From: CAYINU01 sp964364855
GTDB taxonomy: Bacteria; Margulisbacteria; Marinamargulisbacteria; CAYINU01
Length of the DNA: 30,210 bases
NCBI GenBank assembly: GCA_964364855.1
Contig: CAYINU010000012.1
Span: 1 to 30,210, forward strand
Reading direction: 5' to 3'
This document shows, one piece after another, positions 1-7,272 of the stretch (the first letter of the stretch is position 1; each line of letters begins with the position of its first letter). Position numbers and translations under genes: made by a program. Under the pieces are notes generated by a model. It was not told where the DNA came from and searched no databases. It saw only the letters and a list, made by a program, of their open reading frames with translations.

Positions 1-1357
1 GGGAAACGCGTGGCCGTGCTGTTCTCCGGTGGGCCAGCTGCGGGGGGCCACAATGTCCTGTGCGGCATGTTGGCGGCTCTGGGTGTGCGCAATACATTGC
101 TGGGTGTTTACCAAGGACCCAAGGGCCTGATCAAAGGTGACCTATTTGAAATCGCCGCACTTGATGAGATCCAAAATATGGGAGGATTTAATTACCTGGG
201 TTCTGACCGCACCAAGATCAAAACCGACGAACAGTTTGACCAAGTCCGGGAAACAGTCAAAAAACACCGTCTGGACGGCATCGTCATCATCGGTGGTGAC
301 GATTCGAATACCAACGCCGCTGTCCTGGCTGAAAAGCTCTATGGGGAGTGCGTCGTTGTGGGGGTCCCCAAAACCATCGACGGCGACCTTCAAGTGGGTA
401 AGTTACTACCCATCTCATTTGGCTTTGATACGGCCACCAAAATTTATGCGGAGCTCGTTGGCAATATCCTGCAAGATGCCCCGTCGTCATTAAAATATTG
501 GCACTTTGTGAAATTGATGGGACGGGCCGCTAGCCAGGTTGCTTTGGAAGTAGCCTTGCAAACCCATCCGCCCATCACCCTCATTTCCGAGGAAATCCAA
601 TGCAAAAACATGTCATTGCAAGACATTATTACCGGCATCGCTGAAACCGTAATCAAGCGGGCCGCCCACAATTTGCCTTATGGGGTGGTGTTGGTACCGG
701 AAGGACTGATCGAATTTATTCCCGAGTTCAAATCCATGATCGCAGAATTAAATGACATCATCGCCGAATACGACAAGGACCTCGAGCCGCTGCGCACCAC
801 ACAAAAATTAGCGTTTTTGGAGGCCAAACTATCGGACCATTCGGGGCGGCTGATGGCGTCGTTGCCCGAAAGCGTTAAAAACCGCCTGGTGCTGGACCGC
901 GACTCCCACGGGAATCTGCAAGTGTCCCATATCCCCACCGAGGAGCTGCTTATTGAAATGGTGGGAATCAAGGTCCAGGAAATCAAAAATCACCCCGACC
1001 TCTTTTTTGGGGCAGGCAAAATGGATGTGGACGCTGCCGGCCAAGCGCAAGTGCAGAAATTTAAATTCAATCCCGTAAGTCACTTCTTTGGCTACGAGGG
1101 CCGCTGCGGATTGCCCACTGTGTTTGATGCGACTTTTACCTACAATTTGGGCCTTGTCGCAGCGTCGTTAGTGCTGGGTGGACATACCGGATATATGGCC
1201 AGCCTGACAGATCTGGACGCGGGCGGCACGCCGCTGGCATTGCCCCTCACACGGCTGCTGTCCATCGAACGTCGAAATGGCAAGGGCGAATGGGTCATCC
1301 AAAAGGCATTGGTCAGCGTGGATGCACCGGCATTTCGATATTTTGCCAAGCGCAGGC
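1..1357 (+). CDS. pfp: Diphosphate-fructose-6-phosphate 1-phosphotransferase, long type (partial at both ends)
   Basis: PPi-dependent phosphofructokinase interconverts fructose-6-phosphate and fructose-1,6-bisphosphate in glycolysis, using pyrophosphate instead of ATP. About 452 residues are visible. The reading frame is open from base 1 (codons for GKR precede the first GTG), so the true start lies upstream of the window; long-family members carry extra N-terminal residues before the GGPAAGGHN phosphate loop seen here. GGDDSNTNA follows, and the second Asp after GGD is the residue that marks PPi rather than ATP use. PKTIDGDL carries the catalytic Asp, and MGRAAS contacts the sugar phosphate. 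The spacing and the central insertion match the long (about 550 residue) group known from plants, spirochaetes and chlamydiae. The last roughly 50-80 residues fall in the N gap at 1358. Family is certain; both ends are unknown. Confidence 0.93.
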
Positions 1358-1457
1358 NNNNNNNNNNNNNNNNNNNNNNNNNNNNNNNNNNNNNNNNNNN
1401 NNNNNNNNNNNNNNNNNNNNNNNNNNNNNNNNNNNNNNNNNNNNNNNNNNNNNNNNN
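1358..1457. other. Assembly gap (100 N)
   Basis: Exactly 100 consecutive N, the usual placeholder for a gap of unknown length. It removes the 3' end of the phosphofructokinase gene and the 5' end of the BolA gene. An open frame that appears to run through it is an artefact. Confidence 0.99.
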
Positions 1458-1682
1458 CTGCCCGACGCCGAGGTACACGTCTCGGACCCGCAACAAGATG
1501 GTCAGCATTTTTTTGTCGTTGTCATCAGTCCGAGCTTTGAAACCATGCCTCTGGTACGCCAACACCAGCGTGTGCTCAATGCACTCAAAGACGCTTTTGC
1601 GACCCAAGTCCACGCCGTCCAGTTGAAAACCTTGACGCCCACGCAGTGGGCCACCGAAAAATCCAACTCTATCACCGCCTAG
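1458..1682 (+). CDS. bolA: BolA family protein (5' end lost in gap)
   Basis: The 74 residues after the gap match the C-terminal half of the BolA fold. They show the FFVVVISPSFETMPLVRQH strand-helix segment, the HQRVLNALKD helix and the closing VHAVQLKTLTPTQW motif, which includes the conserved His (HAV). BolA proteins partner with CGFS glutaredoxins in [2Fe-2S] cluster handling. The very next gene is such a glutaredoxin, with its AGGAGG ribosome site overlapping this stop codon, so the two are co-translated neighbours and probably form a complex. The start and first roughly 20-30 residues are missing. Whether this is the BolA or IbaG/YrbA subgroup cannot be told without the N-terminus. Confidence 0.85.
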   Translation: MPDAEVHVSDPQQDGQHFFVVVISPSFETMPLVRQHQRVLNALKDAFATQVHAVQLKTLTPTQWATEKSNSITA

Positions 1683-1691
1683 GAGGCCACT

Positions 1692-2015
1692 ATGGAAAAT
1701 CTCGCCGCCGTCAAAGAACAGATCAAACAAGATGTTAAAAACAACCCCGTTGTGTTGTATATGAAGGGCACCAAAGAGGCCCCCATGTGCGGATTTTCCG
1801 CCCAAGTTGTGTATATTCTAAACCAGCTCGGCGCAGAATTTATCACCCGAGATGTTCTGGCTAACGACGCTCTACGCCAGGCCGTCAAGGAATACGCAGA
1901 CTGGCCTACTTTGCCCCAACTGTATGTCAACGGCGAATTCGTCGGCGGCTGCGATATCGTCAGTGAGCTGTACCAGTCCGGCGACCTGCAAAAGCTTCTC
2001 GGCATTTCTAATTAG
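1692..2015 (+). CDS. grxD: Monothiol glutaredoxin, Grx4 family
   Basis: A 107-residue CGFS-type glutaredoxin. It has the active-site Cys33-Gly-Phe-Ser, preceded by the MKGTKEAP loop whose Lys binds glutathione, then the cis-proline segment TLPQLYVNGE and the GGCDI glutathione-binding motif. This family binds a glutathione-ligated [2Fe-2S] cluster as a homodimer or with BolA and passes it to Fe-S proteins; it is not a general disulfide reductase. The start is fixed by AGGAGG 7 bases upstream, which overlaps the bolA stop. The next gene (mutY, itself a 4Fe-4S protein) begins 2 bases after this stop, so the three are one transcription unit. Length is normal for the single-domain bacterial form. 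Confidence 0.95.
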   Translation: MENLAAVKEQIKQDVKNNPVVLYMKGTKEAPMCGFSAQVVYILNQLGAEFITRDVLANDALRQAVKEYADWPTLPQLYVNGEFVGGCDIVSELYQSGDLQKLLGISN

Positions 2016-2017
2016 CC

Positions 2018-3103
2018 GTGAATTGGGCAGACCGCCTCGTCGCGTGGTTTAACATCTGCCAGCGCACGATGCCCTGGCGATCTGACCCTCAGCCGTATCG
2101 GGTCTGGGTTTCTGAAGTCATGCTCAGCCAGACACAGGTGGACACGGTTATCCCCTATTTTGAGCGGTTCATCACCCAATTTCCCAGCGTGCAGTCCTTG
2201 GCCAACGCCAATCTACAGGCCGTCCTGAAAGCCTGGGAGGGCCTAGGCTATTACTCTCGCGCAAGGAACCTACACAAGGCCGCCAAATGGATTGTTCACG
2301 AGCATGACAGCAAATTGCCCGATACCTACGAAGGCCTGCAAACGATGCCCGGTGTGGGGCCTTACGTTGCCGCGGCCATTGCCAGCATCGCATTCGGTAA
2401 GCCCGTTCCGGTGGTAGATGGAAACGTCCTACGCGTGTTTGCCCGATTTTGGGGCATTGCCGATGATATTCGACTACCCGCTACTCGTGTGCACCTGTTT
2501 GAAAAACTGACCCCCGTCGTCGCCATTCAAAACCCCTCGTCGTTTAACCAAGCCATGATGGAGCTGGGAGCGCTGGTCTGCCGACCCAAAAATCCGGAAT
2601 GCGCCCAGTGCCCTTTGCAGATCGACTGTTATGCCCACAGCGAAAACAAAGTCACCGAGCTCCCTTACAAAAGCAAAGCCAAACCCGTGCCCCATTACAC
2701 GATTGGGGTAGGGTTGGTGATCAAAAACGGACAGATCCTAATCGGCCGGCGAAAGGCCGAGCAGATGCTGGGCGGTTTGTGGGAATTCCCCGGCGGCAAG
2801 CAAAAACCGGGCGAATCCATCACGCAAACCATTTTGCGGGAAGTGCACGAGGAAACAGGTCTTGAGGTGACGATTGTTCAATCGCTGTGTATGGTGGATC
2901 ACGCGTATACGCATTTTAAGATCCGCTTGCATGCCTATCTGTGCGACTATGTCAGCGGAACAGCATCCGCAAACACAACCGATGAGGTGCGGTGGGTGGG
3001 CCTCGATCAGCTAGATCAGTTCCCCTTCCCCACCGCCAATCGCAAAGTCATCGACAACCTATTGGCCTATCGCGCATTGCCCCTGTTGGCAGCCGCTCGG
3101 TAA
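2018..3103 (+). CDS. mutY: A/G-specific adenine DNA glycosylase MutY
   Basis: Removes adenine mispaired with 8-oxoguanine in base-excision repair. In 361 residues: an HhH-GPD glycosylase domain with catalytic Glu33 in SEVMLSQTQ, the hairpin MPGVGPY (110-116) and catalytic Asp134 in VPVVDGNV. A 4Fe-4S cluster loop follows with Cys188, 195, 198 and 204 (C-x6-C-x2-C-x5-C), then a C-terminal Nudix-like domain that recognises 8-oxoG. The Nudix box (260-282) is complete by consensus, G-x5-E-x7-REVHEETGL, whereas in some MutY proteins such as the E. coli one it is eroded. The GTG start lies 2 bases after the grxD stop and gives the normal N-terminus; there is no clear ribosome site, so translational coupling to grxD is likely. 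xthA follows 19 bases downstream. Confidence 0.95.
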   Translation: MNWADRLVAWFNICQRTMPWRSDPQPYRVWVSEVMLSQTQVDTVIPYFERFITQFPSVQSLANANLQAVLKAWEGLGYYSRARNLHKAAKWIVHEHDSKLPDTYEGLQTMPGVGPYVAAAIASIAFGKPVPVVDGNVLRVFARFWGIADDIRLPATRVHLFEKLTPVVAIQNPSSFNQAMMELGALVCRPKNPECAQCPLQIDCYAHSENKVTELPYKSKAKPVPHYTIGVGLVIKNGQILIGRRKAEQMLGGLWEFPGGKQKPGESITQTILREVHEETGLEVTIVQSLCMVDHAYTHFKIRLHAYLCDYVSGTASANTTDEVRWVGLDQLDQFPFPTANRKVIDNLLAYRALPLLAAAR

Positions 3104-3122
3104 TCCCGCTACACTGGCCGCT

Positions 3123-3884
3123 ATGCGCATCATTTCGTGGAATGTTAATGGGATCCGGGCTGCAGCCAATAAAGGGTTATTGGCCTTTCTCGAATCAGAC
3201 GCACCGGATATTTTGGGCCTCCAGGAAACCAAAGCCCATTGCGATGTGTTAGACGAATCCTTGATCAATCCCTTTGGCTATGACAGTGCCTTTCATTCGG
3301 GGGAGAGACGCGGATACAGTGGTGTAGCGCTCTATACCAAACCCAAACCCCTGATGATCCACGAAGGACTGGGTATCGAACGCTACGACCGTGAAGGCCG
3401 CGTGATTGTGGCCCAGTACCCCGAATTTTTCCTCTTAAATGTCTATTTTCCTAACGGGCAACAGGGTGACGAGCGCCTGCAATATAAACTGGATTTTTAT
3501 GAAGATTTATTCAAATACACCAACCAACTGAGAGCCGACGGCCATCACGTCATCATCATGGGGGATTACAACACGGCTCACAAACCCATCGATTTGGCCC
3601 ATCCCAAGGCCAATGAAAATTATTCCGGATTTTTGCCCATCGAACGCGAATGGCTGGACCGCATCGAGGGGTTTGGCTATGTCGACACCTTTCGCGCCTT
3701 CAATCAAGAACCCCACCAATACAGCTGGTGGACGTATCGCATGGGCGCGCGAAAGCGCAACGTGGGGTGGCGGATCGACTATGTCTTTGTGAACAAAGAA
3801 TTGATGCCCAGCGTGAAAGATGCGTTTATTTTGCCGCAGGTTATGGGCTCTGACCATTGTCCGGTGGGGATTGCGCTAAGCTAA
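3123..3884 (+). CDS. xthA: Exodeoxyribonuclease III (AP endonuclease)
   Basis: A 253-residue member of the endonuclease/exonuclease/phosphatase fold that cuts DNA 5' to abasic sites and trims 3' ends, the step after MutY or Nth. Visible family motifs in order: RIISWNVNGIRAA at the N-terminus, LQETK with the metal-binding Glu, YSGVALYTK, NVYFPNG, GDYNTAHKPIDLA, the RIDYVFVN segment near the C-terminus, and the final GSDHCPVG with the catalytic Asp-His. The ATG at 3123 is the only start giving the full first strand. No terminator hairpin is visible after the stop; the following 98 bases carry the promoter and operator of the toxin-antitoxin pair. Confidence 0.95.
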   Translation: MRIISWNVNGIRAAANKGLLAFLESDAPDILGLQETKAHCDVLDESLINPFGYDSAFHSGERRGYSGVALYTKPKPLMIHEGLGIERYDREGRVIVAQYPEFFLLNVYFPNGQQGDERLQYKLDFYEDLFKYTNQLRADGHHVIIMGDYNTAHKPIDLAHPKANENYSGFLPIEREWLDRIEGFGYVDTFRAFNQEPHQYSWWTYRMGARKRNVGWRIDYVFVNKELMPSVKDAFILPQVMGSDHCPVGIALS

Positions 3885-3934
3885 AAAGCCCACGCTCCTA
3901 ATTTGCAAGTTTTTTCAAAAAGATACCGATTCAC

Positions 3935-3962
3935 TAGACAGTGATAAGACTATACGTATAAT
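3935..3962 (+). promoter_or_regulatory. Sigma-70-type promoter of the toxin-antitoxin pair
   Basis: A -35 box TAGACA at 3935-3940 (5 of 6 to consensus), a 16-base spacer and a perfect -10 TATAAT at 3957-3962. The antitoxin ATG follows 20 bases later behind AAAGGAGGT, close to the anti-Shine-Dalgarno complement. This is the best-matching promoter and ribosome site in the window, so strong expression when derepressed is expected. Confidence 0.75.
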
Positions 3963-3969
3963 ATACGTA
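3951..3969 (+). promoter_or_regulatory. Putative tandem operator for the RHH antitoxin
   Basis: TATACGTA occurs twice, at 3951-3958 and 3962-3969. Each copy contains the palindrome TACGTA, with centres 11 bases apart, about one helical turn. The pair overlaps and flanks the -10 box. Ribbon-helix-helix antitoxins of this kind usually bind such phased short palindromes as dimers and repress their own promoter. The repeats are seen; binding is inferred. Confidence 0.6.
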
Positions 3970-3982
3970 AAGGAGGTGCCAT

Positions 3983-4276
3983 ATGGCCATGGCAAAAGAG
4001 CGATTTACGATGCGAAAAGAGCTTAAATTTACAAGCTCTGATATTAACGACATCGCGCATGCCGCATGTATATCTGGTTCCAACGAGTCGGCTTTTATTC
4101 GGGAAGCGGCTATTGAGAAAGCACGTCAAGTCAATCAGACCGAAAGGCTAAGCACCCTGAATTCCGAGGATTGGCACAATTTTGTTAATACGGTGACCTC
4201 TTTTACAACTGCACCCGCAGAACTCAAAAAAAATATGGCGTCCTTCTTAAATCAATATAAGGGCGACATGAGGTGA
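3983..4276 (+). CDS. DUF1778 / TacA-like ribbon-helix-helix antitoxin
   Basis: A 97-residue protein with a basic N-terminal segment (KERFTMRKELKFTSSDINDIA) shaped like a ribbon-helix-helix DNA-binding domain. The family-typical SGSNESAFIREAAIEKAR helix and a C-terminal LNSEDWHNFV segment follow; in DUF1778 antitoxins this part wraps the toxin. It should neutralise the acetyltransferase encoded next and repress the shared promoter. Start chosen from the AAAGGAGGT site 6 bases upstream; a second in-frame ATG two codons later is possible. The stop overlaps the toxin GTG start (GTGA). Base composition looks more A+T-rich than mutY or xthA, consistent with later acquisition. Confidence 0.85.
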   Translation: MAMAKERFTMRKELKFTSSDINDIAHAACISGSNESAFIREAAIEKARQVNQTERLSTLNSEDWHNFVNTVTSFTTAPAELKKNMASFLNQYKGDMR

Positions 4277-4791
4277 TCGATCATTTAACCTGGACAACCG
4301 ATCTCAAAAAATGCAATCGTTCCCAGTTTGATTGCGGAGTACCTGCTCTCAATCAGTATTTGAAGAGTCAGGCCGGCCAGGATGTTAGAAGAAATTTAGC
4401 CATTTGTTATATGGCATGCTATGAAAATAAAGTCGTTGGATTTTATACGCTTAGCCAGCATTTAATTCGCCGTGATGATTTGCCGACAAGCGAGCAGAAG
4501 AAGGTGCCTAAACGCTATGATGCCCCCGCAACTTTGATTGGCCGATTAGGTATTGATAAATGTATACAAGGGAAAGGCGTTGGAAAAAGGGTATTAATGC
4601 ATGCCTTATATAAAATATATGTCGGATCCAAAACCTCCGCGACTTGGGGTGCTGTTGTCATTGCAAAAGATGGCGCGGAAGCCTTTTACTCAAATCAAGG
4701 ATTTATATTATTAAACGCTAGTGAGAAAAAGTACTTCTTGCCAATCAAGGTCATTGAATCGGCTATTCCCAAAATGTACCAATTAAAGTGA
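4273..4791 (+). CDS. GNAT acetyltransferase toxin, TacT-like
   Basis: 172 residues of the GNAT family toxins (TacT/AtaT/ItaT group), which acetylate the amino acid on charged tRNAs and stop translation. Family landmarks in order: FDCGVPALNQYLKSQA near residue 20, the VVGFYTLSQH strand, IGRLGIDKCIQGKGVGK with the acetyl-CoA-binding Q-x-x-G-x-G loop, and EAFYSNQGF carrying the likely catalytic Tyr. The GTG start overlaps the antitoxin stop by 4 bases. The stop in turn overlaps the GTG start of nth (GTGA), so nth is probably co-translated with the toxin. Target tRNA cannot be predicted from the sequence. It appears complete and undamaged. Confidence 0.88.
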   Translation: MIDHLTWTTDLKKCNRSQFDCGVPALNQYLKSQAGQDVRRNLAICYMACYENKVVGFYTLSQHLIRRDDLPTSEQKKVPKRYDAPATLIGRLGIDKCIQGKGVGKRVLMHALYKIYVGSKTSATWGAVVIAKDGAEAFYSNQGFILLNASEKKYFLPIKVIESAIPKMYQLK

Positions 4792-5468
4792 AATTAAATA
4801 AAAACAGTCTGACTATTTTTTCAATTCTAGATGCAAATTACCCGCATGTTAATACCTTTCTGACCCACCGAAACCCCTACGAGCTGTTGGTAGCTGTTAT
4901 CCTGTCCGCCCAGTGCACGGATGCCCGAGTAAATATCGTCACACCGGCATTATTTAAGCAATTCCCTACCCCTCAAAAAATGGCTGAGGCTCATCTGGCC
5001 GATGTCCAGCACGCTATCCGATCGATTAATTTTTTCAATGCCAAGGCCAAAAATCTCATCGCCATGGCCAACCAGTTGGTCGATCGATTCGACGGGAAGG
5101 TACCCCGTACTATGGAAGACCTCACCTCTCTGCCGGGGGTAGGCCGAAAAACCGCCAACGTCATCTTGGCCCAGGCCTATCACCAACCGGCCATCACCGT
5201 GGACACCCATGTCAAACGGGTGACGTATCGGCTGGGGTTTCATACCGCCGATGACCCGACCAAAATCGAATTTCGCCTGCAAAAGCTATGGCCACCCAAA
5301 ACATGGGACCGCTACTGCATTGTGCTCATCCTCCACGGCCGCACCATCTGCCACGCCCGCCGCCCCCAATGCTCTACCTGCCCCGTCACCCATCTGTGCC
5401 CCAAAAGGGGGGTGAACATAAACTTAAGCAAGTTGAAAAAAACTGGATCCCCGACTTCTCGGGGATGA
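4788..5468 (+). CDS. nth: Endonuclease III (DNA glycosylase/AP lyase)
   Basis: Removes oxidised pyrimidines and nicks the abasic site. HhH-GPD fold with hairpin LPGVGRKTAN (115-124) including catalytic Lys121, catalytic Asp139 in TVDTHV, and a 4Fe-4S loop with Cys188, 195, 198 and 204, the same C-x6-C-x2-C-x5-C spacing as MutY. The GTG start overlaps the toxin stop and gives a normal-length N-terminus. The family normally ends soon after the last cysteine (about 210 residues). Here 226 residues are encoded, and the last roughly 15 come from a REP-like hairpin sequence at 5447-5466, so this tail is probably a late, non-functional extension. With mutY and xthA this is a repair cluster interrupted by a toxin-antitoxin pair. 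Confidence 0.94.
   Translation: MKLNKNSLTIFSILDANYPHVNTFLTHRNPYELLVAVILSAQCTDARVNIVTPALFKQFPTPQKMAEAHLADVQHAIRSINFFNAKAKNLIAMANQLVDRFDGKVPRTMEDLTSLPGVGRKTANVILAQAYHQPAITVDTHVKRVTYRLGFHTADDPTKIEFRLQKLWPPKTWDRYCIVLILHGRTICHARRPQCSTCPVTHLCPKRGVNINLSKLKKTGSPTSRG
5447..5466. repeat. REP-like palindromic hairpin
   Basis: Perfect 8-bp stem (ATCCCCGA at 5447-5454, TCGGGGAT at 5459-5466) with a CTTC loop, set in CTGGAT...GATGACAG. This resembles the dispersed 'TCATCCC...GGGATCCAG' palindromes common in proteobacterial genomes. It lies inside the last codons of nth. Read on the - strand it is followed by CCAGTTTTTTT, so it could also end - strand transcripts arriving from the AbiE-type genes. Only one copy is seen in this window. 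Confidence 0.6.
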
Positions 5469-5486
5469 CAGGTATGTGAAGCGCTT

Positions 5487-5754
5487 TTACGTCCGGCTGG
5501 AATGCCTTGCAACACCGAGTTTGCGGCCCACGCGCGGGTCGGATAAGGTGAGATTCAGCAGCTCAGCAAGCCGTTCAAAAGCGGGCCGAAATCGCGGGTT
5601 TGTTGCTGGTGAACATAAGTCATGGCAACCATTTTTCTTGCTGACTGCCTTGCGCCAATAGAATCGCTTCCTGATCTGCTTTTGAGATCGGTTTGGAAAT
5701 GACCATGGTTTCGAACATGGGTCCATGTGTAGAGTCGTCGGAGGAAATTGTCAT
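5487..5754 (-). pseudogene. Small or frameshifted ORF behind the AbiEii gene (function unknown)
   Basis: Two bases after the AbiEii stop, an ATG (5754, preceded by TAAGG) opens a 44-codon frame ending at 5620. Its N-terminus is MTISSDDSTHGPMFETMVIS. A run of five A in the last part lies just before the stop. A one-base slip there would join it to a second open frame that continues to 5487 and contains RPAFERLAELLN and LSDPRVGRKLG, giving about 88 residues. I do not recognise either part. It may be a genuine 44-residue gene, a pseudogene or a sequencing error. The stretch 5469-5756 otherwise holds nothing recognisable. Confidence 0.25.
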
Positions 5755-5756
5755 CC

Positions 5757-6557
5757 TTACAGCCCACTCTTAACGGCCGAGATAAACGTATTCTGCGTAA
5801 AATAGCGCATGGATTCTGCCGGAGGTAAGAATGGTTCGACGTCCGCGATGATGTCTTTGAATGTTACAGTTTCAATTTTCTCAATAAGCATTTTCCGTAA
5901 TATACTCGGATCAAAAAGAATGTCTTTGTGTTGGGTCTGATGGTAGGCATTGGTAAGAAGAAGGTAATTGGGCTTGATTTTTTTTCCTATAAACCAAAGC
6001 AAATCAAAAAAATCACGGCCTTTCGCGTAAGGCCGACATAAAATCGCATGACATTTCCCCGCGAACAACGACGGAAGGTCAAAATGTTGAATATACATCA
6101 GCCGCGTTTTATTAATCACCGTACGCTGTAAAGCATAACCAGCAGGCGGGTTGGTATCCATTTCCAACTTAATAGAAAGCAACTGACTGGAATGAGGAGA
6201 GAGCCCCAACGGATGAAGCAGATTGGAAAATTTAATGAAGCCATTTTTAACAGCCCCGACTTCCTTTCGAGTGAGATTAACCGAAAAACCATATAGCGTC
6301 AGTTCTTTTTTAATAAAGTGCAACAGATTCAAAAAGTCAAAATCAGAGCTGACTTGACTAAAATCAAGATCTTCCGAAAACCGAGGTAAATCATAAATGA
6401 TACGCAATGCCGTGCCTCCTACAAAAGCGAGCATTGGCATAGCACCCTGTTTTTCGATAAGCGCTAAAATCAATTCTTGTAGGTATTCTCGGACATGAGC
6501 ATATTTTTCTTCTTGCGTTTTAAACGACAGCAGCCGTCTGGCGATCACATCCCTCAT
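5757..6557 (-). CDS. AbiEii/AbiGii-type nucleotidyltransferase toxin
   Basis: 266 residues of the AbiEii family (DUF1814), the toxin of type IV AbiE toxin-antitoxin pairs, some of which protect against phage. The nucleotidyltransferase core is visible: F-VGGTALR at 45-52, then RFSEDLDF at 59-66 with the two metal-binding Asp residues, a conserved Lys/Glu-containing SIKLEMDTNP strand, and the family-specific RPYAKGRDFFDLLWF near residue 185. The start at 6557 is preferred because its ATG overlaps the upstream gene stop (ATGA); an upstream ATG at 6590 would overlap by 37 bases. It follows the AbiEi-like gene as expected. It looks intact. A+T content appears higher than in the flanking housekeeping genes. 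Confidence 0.85.
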   Translation of the reverse strand: MRDVIARRLLSFKTQEEKYAHVREYLQELILALIEKQGAMPMLAFVGGTALRIIYDLPRFSEDLDFSQVSSDFDFLNLLHFIKKELTLYGFSVNLTRKEVGAVKNGFIKFSNLLHPLGLSPHSSQLLSIKLEMDTNPPAGYALQRTVINKTRLMYIQHFDLPSLFAGKCHAILCRPYAKGRDFFDLLWFIGKKIKPNYLLLTNAYHQTQHKDILFDPSILRKMLIEKIETVTFKDIIADVEPFLPPAESMRYFTQNTFISAVKSGL

Positions 6558-7204
6558 ACGGAAATCTCGTCTGCCAAATGATGGGCCCAACTTTTAATCA
6601 AGTTGGCTATTTTGAACATCTTTTTGCTGTTACTGGTTTTGACATAGCGCATAAATTGATTCCAATCCATTTGGGCCAAATTTTGAAATCGATAGGATGA
6701 TTCAAAAATATCCGTGTTTTTCAAATGGATCATAGGCATCTGATAGTACAAAAAATCAAACAACGCTTTTTCGGGAGTGGCGATCAAATAGGTAAAGCCC
6801 TCTGAGGTGCGCTCCTCATAAAATCCATTGAACAGCTCTGTCTTGATATGACGGTATAAAAAAGTTCCAAGAGGAGTTACATAGTGTTGTGTTTTTTGCG
6901 TCGTCACTGCCGTTATTTGCCTGGCTTGTTCGGGAATAAGACCATAATGCGATAATGCCCACTCTAAACTCACATAAGAAGGACTCACCATATTGGCGGA
7001 AATCACAAGCGGGTCTGCCGTTACTGTTCGATCTGCATCTGAAAGCGTATACATCCCGCGTCTCAAGTGGAAGATACTGCCCTGTCGAATCCAAAGGCGC
7101 AATTGGTTTTGAAGTGTACGCATGGGTTCGTGTAGCAATTTCAGAGACTGAACAGTGAAAAACGGCAGGTTTTGAAAATGCTTTTTTAAAGCGGTATACT
7201 TCAT
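6554..7204 (-). CDS. AbiEi-type antitoxin / transcriptional regulator
   Basis: 216 residues. An N-terminal winged-helix-like part (FTVQSLKLL...LQNQLRLWIRQGSIFHLRRGMYTL, about residues 15-54) is typical of AbiEi antitoxins, where it binds the promoter. It is followed by the SPSYVSLEWALSHYGLIPE motif and an IATPEKALFDFLYY segment, both characteristic of the family's C-terminal domain. In type IV systems this protein counters the nucleotidyltransferase without direct complex formation and represses the operon. It overlaps the toxin gene by 4 bases (ATGA). Upstream, the 75 bases to mrp are A+T-rich with a weak -10-like TAATAT (7215-7220, - strand), but I see no convincing -35 or ribosome site. 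Confidence 0.82.
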   Translation of the reverse strand: MKYTALKKHFQNLPFFTVQSLKLLHEPMRTLQNQLRLWIRQGSIFHLRRGMYTLSDADRTVTADPLVISANMVSPSYVSLEWALSHYGLIPEQARQITAVTTQKTQHYVTPLGTFLYRHIKTELFNGFYEERTSEGFTYLIATPEKALFDFLYYQMPMIHLKNTDIFESSYRFQNLAQMDWNQFMRYVKTSNSKKMFKIANLIKSWAHHLADEISV

Positions 7205-7272
7205 TCTGTTTCTAATATTACCACTTTTTTGTGAGTTTTAGAAATAGACTCCAGTTTCCCTCAGCGATCCAA

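Noticed and set aside
10..1626. Continuous phosphofructokinase frame through the N gap to 1626
   Set aside because: The frame beyond the N run is meaningless; the residues after the gap in another frame are clearly BolA.
3885..7204. Insertion sequence or integron carrying the toxin-antitoxin genes
   Set aside because: No transposase, integrase, terminal repeats or target duplications were seen around either module.
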